This document shows positions 1 through 6,118 of a DNA stretch of 14,375 nucleotides, one piece after another. A program made the translations under genes and the position numbers. The stretch's first letter is position 1. Each line of letters starts with the position of its first letter. The DNA lies in NCBI RefSeq assembly GCF_020741395.1, contig NZ_DYZA01000151.1, positions 1 through 14,375 on the forward strand, read 5' to 3'. The stretch comes from Mailhella massiliensis. GTDB taxonomy: Bacteria > Desulfobacterota > Desulfovibrionia > Desulfovibrionales > Desulfovibrionaceae. The notes below the pieces were generated by a model. It worked only from the letters and a program-made list of their open reading frames with translations. It was not told the DNA's origin and made no database searches.

Positions 1-60
1 GGCAAGCTTGAAGACCTCGGCGTTGTCGGTGTTCACATGAATGACCAGATCGTATCTCAT
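1..60 (-). CDS. DsrE-like family protein, N-terminal fragment
   Basis: The first 20 codons of a minus-strand gene that runs off the left edge. The peptide begins MRYDLVIHVNTDNAEVF, which resembles the first beta strand of small DsrE/YchN-type proteins. That family includes sulfur-relay subunits and many uncharacterised cytoplasmic proteins. The start is well supported: a GGAG Shine-Dalgarno lies 6 bases upstream (complement of 67-70). A possible -10 GATAAT lies a little further up, with no clear -35. The catalytic cysteine region, if there is one, is outside the window, so a sulfur-transfer role cannot be judged. The family call rests on about 20 residues and is tentative. Confidence 0.55.
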   Translation of the reverse strand, partial: MRYDLVIHVNTDNAEVFKLA

Positions 61-573
61 GATATTCTCCTTACTGTCAGACATTATCCCCGCCCGGAAA
101 CTGCTCAGGCTCAGGGCTCTGCCGGGGCAGGATCAGCACCTTCCCGGAAGAAAGACGCATGTGAAAAGAATCTCATTACTCTTCTCTTCTGTCAATGCCT
201 TTTTCCCCGCTCCCGGCCGGAAGAAAGCCTCTGTACAGGGCTGTGCCGCAGCATCTGCGGAAAAAAGCGTTCCCTGCCCGGAACCTTCCGGCCTCTCTGC
301 CGGAAAGCCTTCTCCGCCTGAAGCAGCTTTTCCGCGACGGGGAGAGACAGGGGATTCTCTGCCTCCGCCTTCCGGAGCGAAAAAACGCCGCAGCTTCTTC
401 CGGCCCTCATGGGCGGAAAACGCTTCTTTCCTGATCCCGGAAGGGACGGCCATGCAGCATCATGCTGCTTCCGGCACAAAAATATATCAGAATAAAGTGT
501 TGACAACTCCCCCCGGGCAGGAGCAATGTGCATTCCCTGTCCCGCCGAGGAGAATTGCGGTTCCAGAATGTGG

Positions 574-681
574 GACAAGAGTGGAGCAGAGGAAAACTCC
601 ACTCGCTCGGATAAGAGCGGAGCAGATGAAAACTCCACTCGCACGGATAAGAGCGGAGCAGATGAAAACTCCACTCGCACG
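574..681. repeat. Three tandem 36-bp hairpin-forming repeats
   Basis: Units lie at 574-609, 610-645 and 646-681, head to tail with no spacer. Units 2 and 3 are identical; unit 1 differs at about four positions. A degenerate continuation, GACACGAGGGCGA, follows. Each unit contains GAGYGGAG, a 10-base loop, then CTCCACTC. Unit 1 pairs perfectly. Units 2 and 3 have a C/A mismatch in plus-strand RNA, but a tolerated U-G pair in minus-strand RNA. The missing spacers argue against CRISPR. It could be a protein-binding array, a structured RNA, or a simple tandem duplication. Confidence 0.9.
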
Positions 682-775
682 GACACGAGGGCGAAGACAC
701 GCCACACACTGAGAACATGCCAGCTTCCAGGCCGCGCGGCAGAAAAATGAAGGAAGGGCAGTTCACCGGCGTTCC

Positions 776-877
776 GCTCTCAGGTAGAAGCGGCCTCGCA
801 GAACGAGAGCCCTCTGCCCCGGAAAGGGGCAACTCTTCACCCGCCCGATCGCGAAAACCGCCCTTATTGGAGAGGGC
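776..877 (+). promoter_or_regulatory. Structured leader upstream of cstA with competing helices
   Basis: Several helices can be read directly. GCTCTC (776-781) pairs with GAGAGC (805-810). TGCCCC (815-820) pairs with GGGGCA (826-831) around a GGAAA loop. GCCCT (860-864) pairs with AGGGC (873-877). A 7-bp long-range helix, GCCCTCT (809-815) with AGAGGGC (871-877), is incompatible with the first and third. The Shine-Dalgarno follows directly at 881. Mutually exclusive helices are typical of leaders that control translation, but I match no known riboswitch class and no ligand can be proposed. No promoter has been assigned, so transcription of this stretch is assumed. Confidence 0.4.
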
Positions 878-880
878 ATC

Positions 881-907
881 GGAGGCCGGCAAAGGCCGGA
901 TCTTTAT
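881..907 (+). promoter_or_regulatory. cstA ribosome binding site with intervening hairpin
   Basis: The best Shine-Dalgarno, GGAGG (881-885), is 22 bases from the ATG at 908, normally too far. A short hairpin, CCGGC-AAAG-GCCGG (886-899), lies exactly between them. If folded, it leaves an effective spacing of 8 bases (ATCTTTAT). No in-frame ATG, GTG or TTG start lies between 860 and 908, and the 908 start gives a normal CstA N-terminus. Confidence 0.45.
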
Positions 908-2377
908 ATGTTTGGCATCCTGTATTTCTTTGTCTGCTGCGCACTGCTCGCAGCGGGCTACGCGCTGTACGGCGCCTTTGTGGAACATGTCTTCGGAGCC
1001 GACGGCTCCCGTGAAACTCCCGTCATGACCAAAAGAGACGGCGTGGACTTCGAACCCATGCCCCTCTGGAAGCTCTACATGAGCCAGATGATCAACATCG
1101 CCGGCCTCGGCCCCGTGCTCGGCACCATTCTCGGCGCGCTCTACGGCCCCGTGGCTCTTCTGTGGGTGGTCTTCGGCTCCATTTTCGCAGGCGCCGTGCA
1201 CGACTATGCTGCCGGCATGATTTCCCTGAGGGAAGAAGGCATAAGCTATCCCGAGATCATAGGCCGCAACCTTGGCCCGGGAGCCCGTATTTTCATGGAA
1301 TGTTTCACCATTCTCTTCATGGTCATGGTGGGGGCCACCTTCGTGCTGGCTCCGGCCGCCCTGCTTGCCAGCCTCTTCCCCCACTTTCTCACCGACCTCT
1401 TCCCCTCCGCGCCCACCCTGGCCTGGAGCGTCCTCATCTTTGCCTACTACTTTACGGCCACCATCATCCCCTTCGACCACATCGTGAGCCGCTTCTACCC
1501 CATCGTGGGCATACTGCTCATCTTCATGGCCTTCGGGCTTCTGCTTGCACTTTTCACCCAGGGCTATGAAATCCTGCCCAATACGGACTTCTTTACCAAC
1601 GCCCACCCCGGGAACCTCCCCGTCTGGCCGCTTCTTTTCATCACCATCGCCTGCGGCGCCATAAGCGGCTTCCACGCCACGCAGTCCCCCCTGCGCGCCC
1701 GCTGCATGACTAATGAAAAGCTGAGCCGCCGCGTGTTCTACGGCGCCATGATCACCGAGGGCGTGCTCGGCCTCATCTGGGCAACCCTTGCCCTTTCCTT
1801 CTACCCCGATGCGGCCGCCCTTGCCGCCGCCATGGGCCCCAAGGGTTCCCCCACTCTGGTGGTGCAGGAAATATCCCTTACCCTGCTCGGCCCCGTGGGC
1901 GGCGTCTTCGCCATACTCGGCGTGGTGCTCCTGCCCGTGAGTACCGGCGACACGGCCTTCCGCGCCGCGCGTTCCATGCTGGCCGACCGCTTCCATATCG
2001 ACCAGAAAAACACCTGCAAACGTGTGCTCACCGCCCTGCCCCTCTTCGCCGGGGGCGTGGCCCTCACCCTGCTCGATTTTCCCGTCATCTGGCGCTATTT
2101 CGGCTGGGCCAACCAGACCATGTCCTGCGTGAGCCTGTGGGCCTTTTCCGTGTGGCTCGCCCGGCACGGCCGCCTGCACTGGATCACCACCCTGCCCGCC
2201 CTGTTCATGACGACGGTGTGCACGGCCTATATCTGCTATGCGCCCATAGGGTTACGCCTTTCCATGGAAAATTCCACCCTCGCGGGCATGGTGGTCTCCC
2301 TCGCCTGCCTTGCGCTGTTCCTGCACTTTTGCAGGTCTGAGCGCCATGCGGGCATAAGCGCCCGCGCGGCCGGATAA
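908..2377 (+). CDS. cstA: CstA-family transporter (short form)
   Basis: A 489-residue polytopic membrane protein of the carbon-starvation CstA family, whose characterised members take up peptides or pyruvate. Visible family features: the N-terminal membrane segment ending YALYGAFVEHVFG (about 18-30); NIAGLGPVLGTILGALYGP (63-81); GAVHDY (95-100); SGFHATQSPL (253-262); and GDTAFRAAR (347-355). A dozen or more hydrophobic segments span the protein. It lacks the long C-terminal extension of E. coli CstA/BtsT (about 700 residues), like the shorter forms common in anaerobes. It stands alone on the plus strand: a structured leader lies upstream and a strong terminator follows within 25 bases. The substrate cannot be read from sequence; pyruvate or peptides are family-based guesses. 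Confidence 0.92.
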   Translation: MFGILYFFVCCALLAAGYALYGAFVEHVFGADGSRETPVMTKRDGVDFEPMPLWKLYMSQMINIAGLGPVLGTILGALYGPVALLWVVFGSIFAGAVHDYAAGMISLREEGISYPEIIGRNLGPGARIFMECFTILFMVMVGATFVLAPAALLASLFPHFLTDLFPSAPTLAWSVLIFAYYFTATIIPFDHIVSRFYPIVGILLIFMAFGLLLALFTQGYEILPNTDFFTNAHPGNLPVWPLLFITIACGAISGFHATQSPLRARCMTNEKLSRRVFYGAMITEGVLGLIWATLALSFYPDAAALAAAMGPKGSPTLVVQEISLTLLGPVGGVFAILGVVLLPVSTGDTAFRAARSMLADRFHIDQKNTCKRVLTALPLFAGGVALTLLDFPVIWRYFGWANQTMSCVSLWAFSVWLARHGRLHWITTLPALFMTTVCTAYICYAPIGLRLSMENSTLAGMVVSLACLALFLHFCRSERHAGISARAAG

Positions 2378-2399
2378 GCCTGCCCCTTCCCGCCTGCAA

Positions 2400-2423
2400 G
2401 CCCCTCTTCGGAGGGGCTTTTTT
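2400..2423 (+). terminator. Rho-independent terminator of cstA
   Basis: GCCCCTC (2400-2406), a TTCG tetraloop, and GAGGGGC (2411-2417) are followed by six T (2418-2423). It lies 22 bases past the cstA stop and isolates cstA from the next gene. Confidence 0.95.
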
Positions 2424-2443
2424 CTGTGCCCGGAACGCAGCTC

Positions 2444-2480
2444 TGTGTCATAAAGATACATGTATAAACCATACATGTAT
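2444..2480 (+). promoter_or_regulatory. Tandem palindromic operator, likely upstream activator site
   Basis: Two perfect 10-bp palindromes, ATACATGTAT, lie at 2456-2465 and 2471-2480, separated by AAACC, so centres are 15 bp apart. A weaker dyad, TGTGTC-ATAAA-GATACA (2444-2460), precedes and overlaps them. The shared half-site is TGTAT/ATACA. They lie about 80-105 bp upstream of the predicted sigma-54 start, the usual place for an enhancer-binding protein. A/T-rich sequence between site and promoter (about 2490-2515) could bend. The cognate regulator is not in the window. Confidence 0.65.
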
Positions 2481-2533
2481 GGCCCTGTTCCATAAAAAAG
2501 CTTTCTTTGCCTGTTATTCCGGGATAGTCTCGC

Positions 2534-2549
2534 TGGCACGGATATTGCT
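2534..2549 (+). promoter_or_regulatory. Sigma-54 (RpoN) -24/-12 promoter
   Basis: TGGCACGGATATTGCT matches the sigma-54 consensus TGGCACG-N4-TTGCW at every fixed position. GG is at 2535-2536 and GC at 2547-2548, the required 12-bp step. The predicted start is near 2560. That lies downstream of an in-frame ATG at 2555, so translation must begin at 2594. Confidence 0.88.
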
Positions 2550-2593
2550 ACGGCATGAATACAATATTCAGCAACGTGAAGGAGAAAACGCTC

Positions 2594-3463
2594 ATGGCGG
2601 ATATTGCATTCTTCGGACTCGGCACCATGGGGCTTCCCATGGCCCTCAATCTTCTCAGGGCGGGGCACCGCCTGCACGTCATGCCCTTCATGGGCGTCAT
2701 GGAAGGCCCCGGAGAGGTGGAGCGGCACGGCGGCGTGATCCACGACAGCCTGGAAGCCATGCTGGAAAAGGCGGAATTCATCATCAGCGTCGTGCCGAAC
2801 GACGATTCCGTACGCGACATATACCTCAACGAGGCCATGAAAAAGGCCATCCGCCCGGGCAGCATCATCATAGAAATGACTTCCTGCTCCCCGGACGTGG
2901 TGCGGGAAGTGGAAGCCTATTATAAGGATAGGAACGTCGGCGTCATCGACGCGCCCATCACCGGGGCGCTGCCCAAGGCCATAGACGGCACGCTGACCGT
3001 CATGGGCGCAGGCAAGGAGGAAGACTTCCGGCGTGCGGAACCGGTGTTTGCAGCCATGGCGGAAAAGGTGTTCCGGCTCGGCCGGGTGGGCAACGGCAAG
3101 CTCATCAAGGCCATGACCAACCTGCTCGGGGCCGTGAATCTCGCCGCCGTGGGGGAATTCTACCGCTTCGCTTCCGCCATGGGCCTGAACATGGAGGAAG
3201 CGGCGGAGGTGGTGAAGAAAAGCGCGGGCGGATCCACGCAGTTCGACAGGAACTTCTTCAAGATGGTGGAGGGGGACTACAGCCCCGCCTTCACCCTCGC
3301 CCTGCTGCGTAAGGACATGGGCATAGCGCTGAAAAGTGCCGAAACTCATCCAGATCTTGCCCTGCCCCTTTCCCGCCTGGCCTATGAGCTGTACCTTCAG
3401 GCTTCGGCCTACGACAGGGAAGACTGCAGTTCCATAGCCCGCCTGAACGGCACGCAGAAATAA
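2594..3463 (+). CDS. Beta-hydroxyacid dehydrogenase (3-hydroxyisobutyrate dehydrogenase family)
   Basis: A 289-residue NAD(P)-dependent oxidoreductase of the family that includes 3-hydroxyisobutyrate and tartronate-semialdehyde reductases. Seen: Rossmann motif GLGTMG (8-13); NAD-domain strand IISVVPND (63-70); substrate motif DAPITGALPKAIDGTL (119-133); and the catalytic stretch GNGKLIKAMTN (166-176), where K172 should be the general acid/base. A C-terminal RKDMGIAL (239-246) matches the family's KDLGLA motif. Length is normal. The start is the ATG at 2594, with AAGGAG 8-9 bases upstream. The earlier ATG at 2555 would lie before the predicted transcript start and has no Shine-Dalgarno. Control is probably by sigma-54 and an unidentified activator. 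The substrate is unknown; inducible use of a hydroxyacid is an inference. Confidence 0.9.
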   Translation: MADIAFFGLGTMGLPMALNLLRAGHRLHVMPFMGVMEGPGEVERHGGVIHDSLEAMLEKAEFIISVVPNDDSVRDIYLNEAMKKAIRPGSIIIEMTSCSPDVVREVEAYYKDRNVGVIDAPITGALPKAIDGTLTVMGAGKEEDFRRAEPVFAAMAEKVFRLGRVGNGKLIKAMTNLLGAVNLAAVGEFYRFASAMGLNMEEAAEVVKKSAGGSTQFDRNFFKMVEGDYSPAFTLALLRKDMGIALKSAETHPDLALPLSRLAYELYLQASAYDREDCSSIARLNGTQK

Positions 3464-3482
3464 CGCCCGAAGGCCCTGCGAC

Positions 3483-3515
3483 AAAAACCCCGGAACCGCA
3501 CCTGCGGAACCGGGG
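3483..3515 (-). terminator. Terminator between convergent genes (mainly adk)
   Basis: CCCCGG (3488-3493), AA, CCGC, loop ACCT, GCGG, AA, CCGGGG (3510-3515) form a 10-bp stem with a symmetric A/A internal loop. Read on the minus strand it is followed by five T (complement of 3483-3487), so it best ends adk transcripts. The plus strand has only a weak T-rich tail (CTTCTTCC), but the same hairpin may also help end the dehydrogenase transcript. Confidence 0.85.
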
Positions 3516-3549
3516 CTTCTTCCTGCAACGCCCTTTCAGGCGCATGCCG

Positions 3550-4221
3550 CTATTTCAGCTTGGAAAGCAGATCTTCGCGTATGGCGTCGATGGTGCCGCT
3601 GCCGTCCAGCTCGATATAACGGGTCACACCCTTGGCGGCCAGATCCTTGAAATAGTAGGCTGCGGCCAGGGTGCCGTTCTTTTCGTCATAGTAGATATCG
3701 TGACGCTTGTTTATGGCTGCCTCGTCCTGATCGTCGGGGCGGGTCTTCAACGCGCCGCCGCACACGCGGCAGACGTCGCCGTTGGGCTTTATGGCGTCGA
3801 TATAGATGTTGTTGGGGTGATTGTTGTTGTTCACGCAAAGGCGGCGGCCCATGATGCGGTCGCGGGCTATCTTGCGGGGAAGAAGAATTTCCACCACATA
3901 GTCGAGCTTGAGACCTTCCTTTTCCAGCGCGTCTTCCAGCTTGCGGGCCTGTTCCATGTTGCGGGGGAAGCCGTCCAGAAGCCAGCCCTTGTCGCCCTGC
4001 GCCTCCAGGATATCCAGCACCATGGGGATGGTGATATCGTCGGGCACAAGCTCGCCCTTGTCGATGTAGGCCTTGGCCTTTTTCCCCAGTTCCGTGCCGT
4101 TTCCAATGTGCTCACGGAAAACCGCGCCGGATTCGATGTGCTGAATGCCGTACTTTTCCATGAGAAGGGCGCCCTGGGTACCCTTGCCGCTGCCGTTGGG
4201 GCCAAAAATCAGAATATTCAT
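3550..4221 (-). CDS. adk: Adenylate kinase
   Basis: A 223-residue cytoplasmic enzyme catalysing ATP + AMP = 2 ADP. Seen: P-loop GPNGSGKGT (7-15); AMP-site residues ESGAVFREH (30-38); DGFPRN (83-88); and LID start GRRLC (125-129). The LID holds C129-X5-H135-X15-C151-X2-C154 with an Asn run (NNNN, 131-134). This matches in spacing and numbering the metal ligands of Desulfovibrio gigas adenylate kinase, which binds Zn, Co or Fe. The start is the ATG at 4221, with GAGG 6 bases upstream. The frame stays open further 5', but that extension is Gly/Pro/Ala-rich and unlike the family. The gene follows the CoA-binding/YkgJ gene by 195 bases, with a terminator and a leader hairpin between. A weak promoter (TTGCCG-17-TTCATT, about 4339-4367) is possible. 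Confidence 0.97.
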   Translation of the reverse strand: MNILIFGPNGSGKGTQGALLMEKYGIQHIESGAVFREHIGNGTELGKKAKAYIDKGELVPDDITIPMVLDILEAQGDKGWLLDGFPRNMEQARKLEDALEKEGLKLDYVVEILLPRKIARDRIMGRRLCVNNNNHPNNIYIDAIKPNGDVCRVCGGALKTRPDDQDEAAINKRHDIYYDEKNGTLAAAYYFKDLAAKGVTRYIELDGSGTIDAIREDLLSKLK

Positions 4222-4279
4222 CAGAATCCTCTGGCGCTTTTGCGCGTGCGCGCCCCCGGGTCCCCCCGGCGGGCTTCCT

Positions 4280-4304
4280 GCGTGCATGCTCCCGGCATAC
4301 ACGC
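4280..4304 (-). promoter_or_regulatory. Stem-loop in the adk leader
   Basis: In minus-strand RNA, GCGUGUAUGC (complement of 4295-4304) and GCAUGCACGC (complement of 4280-4289) form a 10-bp stem with one U-G pair and a 5-base loop, about 58 bases upstream of the adk start. In plus-strand sequence the wobble position is a C/A mismatch, so the structure suits adk mRNA. No ligand or protein is known for it. Confidence 0.5.
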
Positions 4305-4410
4305 GGAGCGAAGCCTTGCCCCGCCCCCCTGTTAATGAACTTCATGCCGCAATGCGCGGCAAACCGCAAACCGAACCGCCCGTGGCGGCGCCTCCCGCCT
4401 GGACGGGAGG

Positions 4411-4437
4411 AAAATATCAACCCTCGGATTCCGAGGG
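4411..4437 (-). terminator. Terminator overlapping the YkgJ-fusion stop codon
   Basis: On the minus strand CCCTCGG-AAT-CCGAGGG (complement of 4421-4437) is followed by TTGATATTTT. The second arm ends just before the TGA stop (complement of 4417-4419). A second hairpin, CCTCCCG-N6-CGGGAGG (4391-4410), follows directly. The T tract is interrupted, so efficiency is uncertain and some read-through to adk is possible. Confidence 0.6.
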
Positions 4438-5301
4438 AAGCTCCTTTTCCTCCACCACAAGGGCACGGCCTTCATGAAGCCCGTCCCGGGCAAGGAGCTT
4501 GTAATCCTTCAGATACCGGTACCCTTCGCGGGCAAAGCACGCGTGGGAGACCTCGCGCATGATGCCGGGGCAGTCCTCCCTTGCCATGGAAAAGCTCACC
4601 TCATCCACAAGATTGCCCCGGAAAAAAGGCCAAGCCCGGCACACCGCGGGCCGCGCAGGGTGTATGGAACAGCCCCGGCCCGCCTTGAAGAAAAGACAGA
4701 AGCCGTCTTCCCCGCATTTCAGCGTGGGCTTTCCGCCCATATTTTCGGTATAACGCGCGAGCACTTCCTCCGCAGGAAGGCCGAAATGAGCGCACAGACG
4801 GGGCAGGTCGCCCGGCCCCACCACAATGCCGCCGCGCCCTTCGCAGCACTTGCCGCATCTGCGGCAGGAAAACACGGGGGAACTTTCATCGAACAAGGCG
4901 GCGTGCACCGTCTGGATGCAGCGGTCCTCCACAACCTTCACCCCGGCCTGTGCCATGAGCATGCCCGCCTCGGGGCTGCGTATGCCCTCCTGCATCCAGA
5001 AAATGAGCGGAAGATGCGGCAGGGAAAGCACTTCGCGCGCATGCTCCCCGCAATATTGCGGCGCGCGGAACAGGCAGACGATATCCGGCTGGAAGCCCCT
5101 CTCGGGAAGTTCCCTGATGTTCCGTACCGTGGGGATGCCCCAGGCCTGCCTGCGCGCGCTGTGCACGGGCATGACGTTGAAACCGGCATTGAGAAGATAG
5201 CGACCCACATGGTCCACAGGGGAACCGGGCTTGTCCTTGGCGCCTACTATGGCGATATTCCTTGCGCGGCCGAGCAGGTCGCGCAGATCGTCGAGCAGCA
5301 T
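4417..5301 (-). CDS. CoA-binding domain / YkgJ cysteine-cluster fusion protein
   Basis: A 294-residue cytoplasmic protein with two recognisable halves. Residues about 5-135 resemble the CoA-binding (YccU-like) Rossmann domain: NIAIVGAKDKPGSPVDHVGRY (15-35), IPTVRNIRELP (56-66) and FWMQEGIRSPEA (101-112). Residues about 146-260 match the YkgJ-type putative Fe/Zn-binding cluster: CRRCGKCC (146-153), C196, C202, C211 in GCSIHPARPAVC (210-221) and WPF (224-226). The start at 5301 has GGAG 5 bases upstream; a GTG at 5328 has none and sits only a few bases after the predicted transcript start. It has its own promoter and terminator. The biochemical role is unknown; the pairing suggests a cofactor- or redox-linked function, but that is inference. 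Confidence 0.85.
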   Translation of the reverse strand: MLLDDLRDLLGRARNIAIVGAKDKPGSPVDHVGRYLLNAGFNVMPVHSARRQAWGIPTVRNIRELPERGFQPDIVCLFRAPQYCGEHAREVLSLPHLPLIFWMQEGIRSPEAGMLMAQAGVKVVEDRCIQTVHAALFDESSPVFSCRRCGKCCEGRGGIVVGPGDLPRLCAHFGLPAEEVLARYTENMGGKPTLKCGEDGFCLFFKAGRGCSIHPARPAVCRAWPFFRGNLVDEVSFSMAREDCPGIMREVSHACFAREGYRYLKDYKLLARDGLHEGRALVVEEKELPSESEG

Positions 5302-5339
5302 GGAAACTCCGCGGGAGACATTCGTCACAAAACATATCT

Positions 5340-5369
5340 ATTGTACGCCCCCACATGCCTCATTGGCAA
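5340..5369 (-). promoter_or_regulatory. Sigma-70 promoter for the CoA-binding/YkgJ gene
   Basis: On the minus strand TTGCCA (complement of 5364-5369) and TACAAT (complement of 5340-5345) are 18 bp apart; each matches consensus at 5 of 6 positions. Transcription should begin near 5333, leaving a leader of about 30 bases with a GGAG site before the ATG at 5301. Confidence 0.72.
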
Positions 5370-5412
5370 TGGTCTTGAGGCTGAAAAGAGGCAAAAAACC
5401 TGCTCCCCCTAC

Positions 5413-5443
5413 AAAAAGCCCCCGTTCCATGAGAAACGGGGGC
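5413..5443 (-). terminator. Terminator of the asnS-trmH operon
   Basis: On the minus strand GCCCCCGTT (complement of 5435-5443), an 8-base loop, and AACGGGGGC (complement of 5418-5426) are followed by five T (complement of 5413-5417). It lies about 85 bases past the trmH stop. Confidence 0.93.
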
Positions 5444-5527
5444 CGATCCGGCAAAAAAAGCCTTCCCCCGGACGGGAAAACGTGCCCGGAAAGGGCATCT
5501 CCCCTTCCGGGAAGGAGTCATACCCGC

Positions 5528-6118
5528 TCATGCCTTGTCCAGCCAGGCGTTCAGGCGCTCTTCATACTCCTCGTCGCTCCAGAGCCTGCGCTCGTACATG
5601 CCCGCCAGGGCGCGCTGACGCGAGGCCTCAGCCAGCATGAGCGCGGAAGCCACGGACACGTTGAAGCTCTGCACCATGCCGTACATGGGAATGTACACCT
5701 CCCCGTCCACCAGAGGCACGAGTTCCGGGGAAACGCCCGAATGTTCGTTGCCCATGATGATAGCCGTGGGCTTTGTGAAATCATAGTCGGTAAGCGGCCG
5801 CGAAGAGGGGGAGCAGCTTGTGGCAAGTATCTGCATGTTCTGGCCGCGCAGGCACTCGATGAGCTCCTCCAGGCCCGCATGGCGCACGGTGTTCACCCAC
5901 TTGAAGGCCGAAGCCGAGGTCTTGCGGCTGAGCTGCGGGAAGGCGCAGCGCGAATAGTAAAGATGCACCTCCGGCACCCCGAAGGCGTCGCAGCTGCGGT
6001 ATATGGCCGACACGTTGTGCGGATCCCACACGTTGTCCATGACAAGAGTAAGGCCCTTCTGGCGCCTGGAAAGCACCGTCTCTATCTTCGCCCTGCGGCG
6101 TTCAGTCATGGCTCGCAT
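5528..6118 (-). CDS. TrmH/SpoU-family RNA 2'-O-ribose methyltransferase
   Basis: A 196-residue knotted (SPOUT) methyltransferase that uses S-adenosylmethionine to methylate a ribose 2'-OH in RNA. The three family motifs are present: motif 1 NVSAIYRSCDAFG (35-47) with catalytic-type N35 and R41; motif 2 IIMGNEHSGVS (120-130); and motif 3 IPMYGMVQSFNVSVASAL (143-160). The length fits TrmH, which makes Gm18 in tRNA, better than the longer TrmB/RlmB enzymes; the target is inferred. The start ATG overlaps the asnS stop (TGATG), and its GGAG lies inside the asnS end, so translation is probably coupled. Followed by a strong terminator. Confidence 0.9.
   Translation of the reverse strand: MRAMTERRRAKIETVLSRRQKGLTLVMDNVWDPHNVSAIYRSCDAFGVPEVHLYYSRCAFPQLSRKTSASAFKWVNTVRHAGLEELIECLRGQNMQILATSCSPSSRPLTDYDFTKPTAIIMGNEHSGVSPELVPLVDGEVYIPMYGMVQSFNVSVASALMLAEASRQRALAGMYERRLWSDEEYEERLNAWLDKA

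Larger units (their letters stand above)
61..907. other. Long intergenic region with no convincing gene
   Basis: About 850 bases separate the divergent DsrE-like gene and cstA. Open frames exist on both strands, but their translations are Arg/Pro/Ser-rich with no recognisable domain, and none has a good ribosome binding site. Visible contents: many TTCCGG/CCGGAA words between about 140 and 475; a near-perfect hairpin GCAGCAT-C-ATGCTGC at 454-468, enclosed by CCGGAAG and CTTCCGG; the tandem 36-bp repeats at 574-681; and the structured cstA leader from about 776. The region could hold a decayed gene, an unrecognised RNA, or long regulatory DNA. Promoters for both flanking genes should lie here, but I cannot place them firmly. 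Confidence 0.6.

Noticed and set aside
500..529. Perfect TTGACA as a -35 box for cstA
   Set aside because: At 17-18 bp downstream there is only GCAATG or CAATGT, a very poor -10, and the site is about 400 bases from cstA.
574..681. CRISPR array, because the unit is 36 bp
   Set aside because: The units are directly adjacent with no spacers, and no cas gene is present.
41..712. Possible 223-residue plus-strand protein in the left intergenic region
   Set aside because: No Shine-Dalgarno, no domain, Arg/Pro-rich low-complexity translation, and it includes the tandem repeats.
776..831. Glycine-riboswitch-like words (CTCTCAGGTA and CCCCGGAAAGGGGCAAC) before cstA
   Set aside because: The order is wrong, the 5' GAGAG partner of CTCTC is missing upstream (it pairs downstream instead), and the conserved AAAGGACAGA core is absent.
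407..2179. Long minus-strand open frame opposite cstA
   Set aside because: The translation is Gly/His/Glu-rich with no domain, as expected for the complement of a GC-rich gene with strong codon bias; cstA is unmistakable on the other strand.
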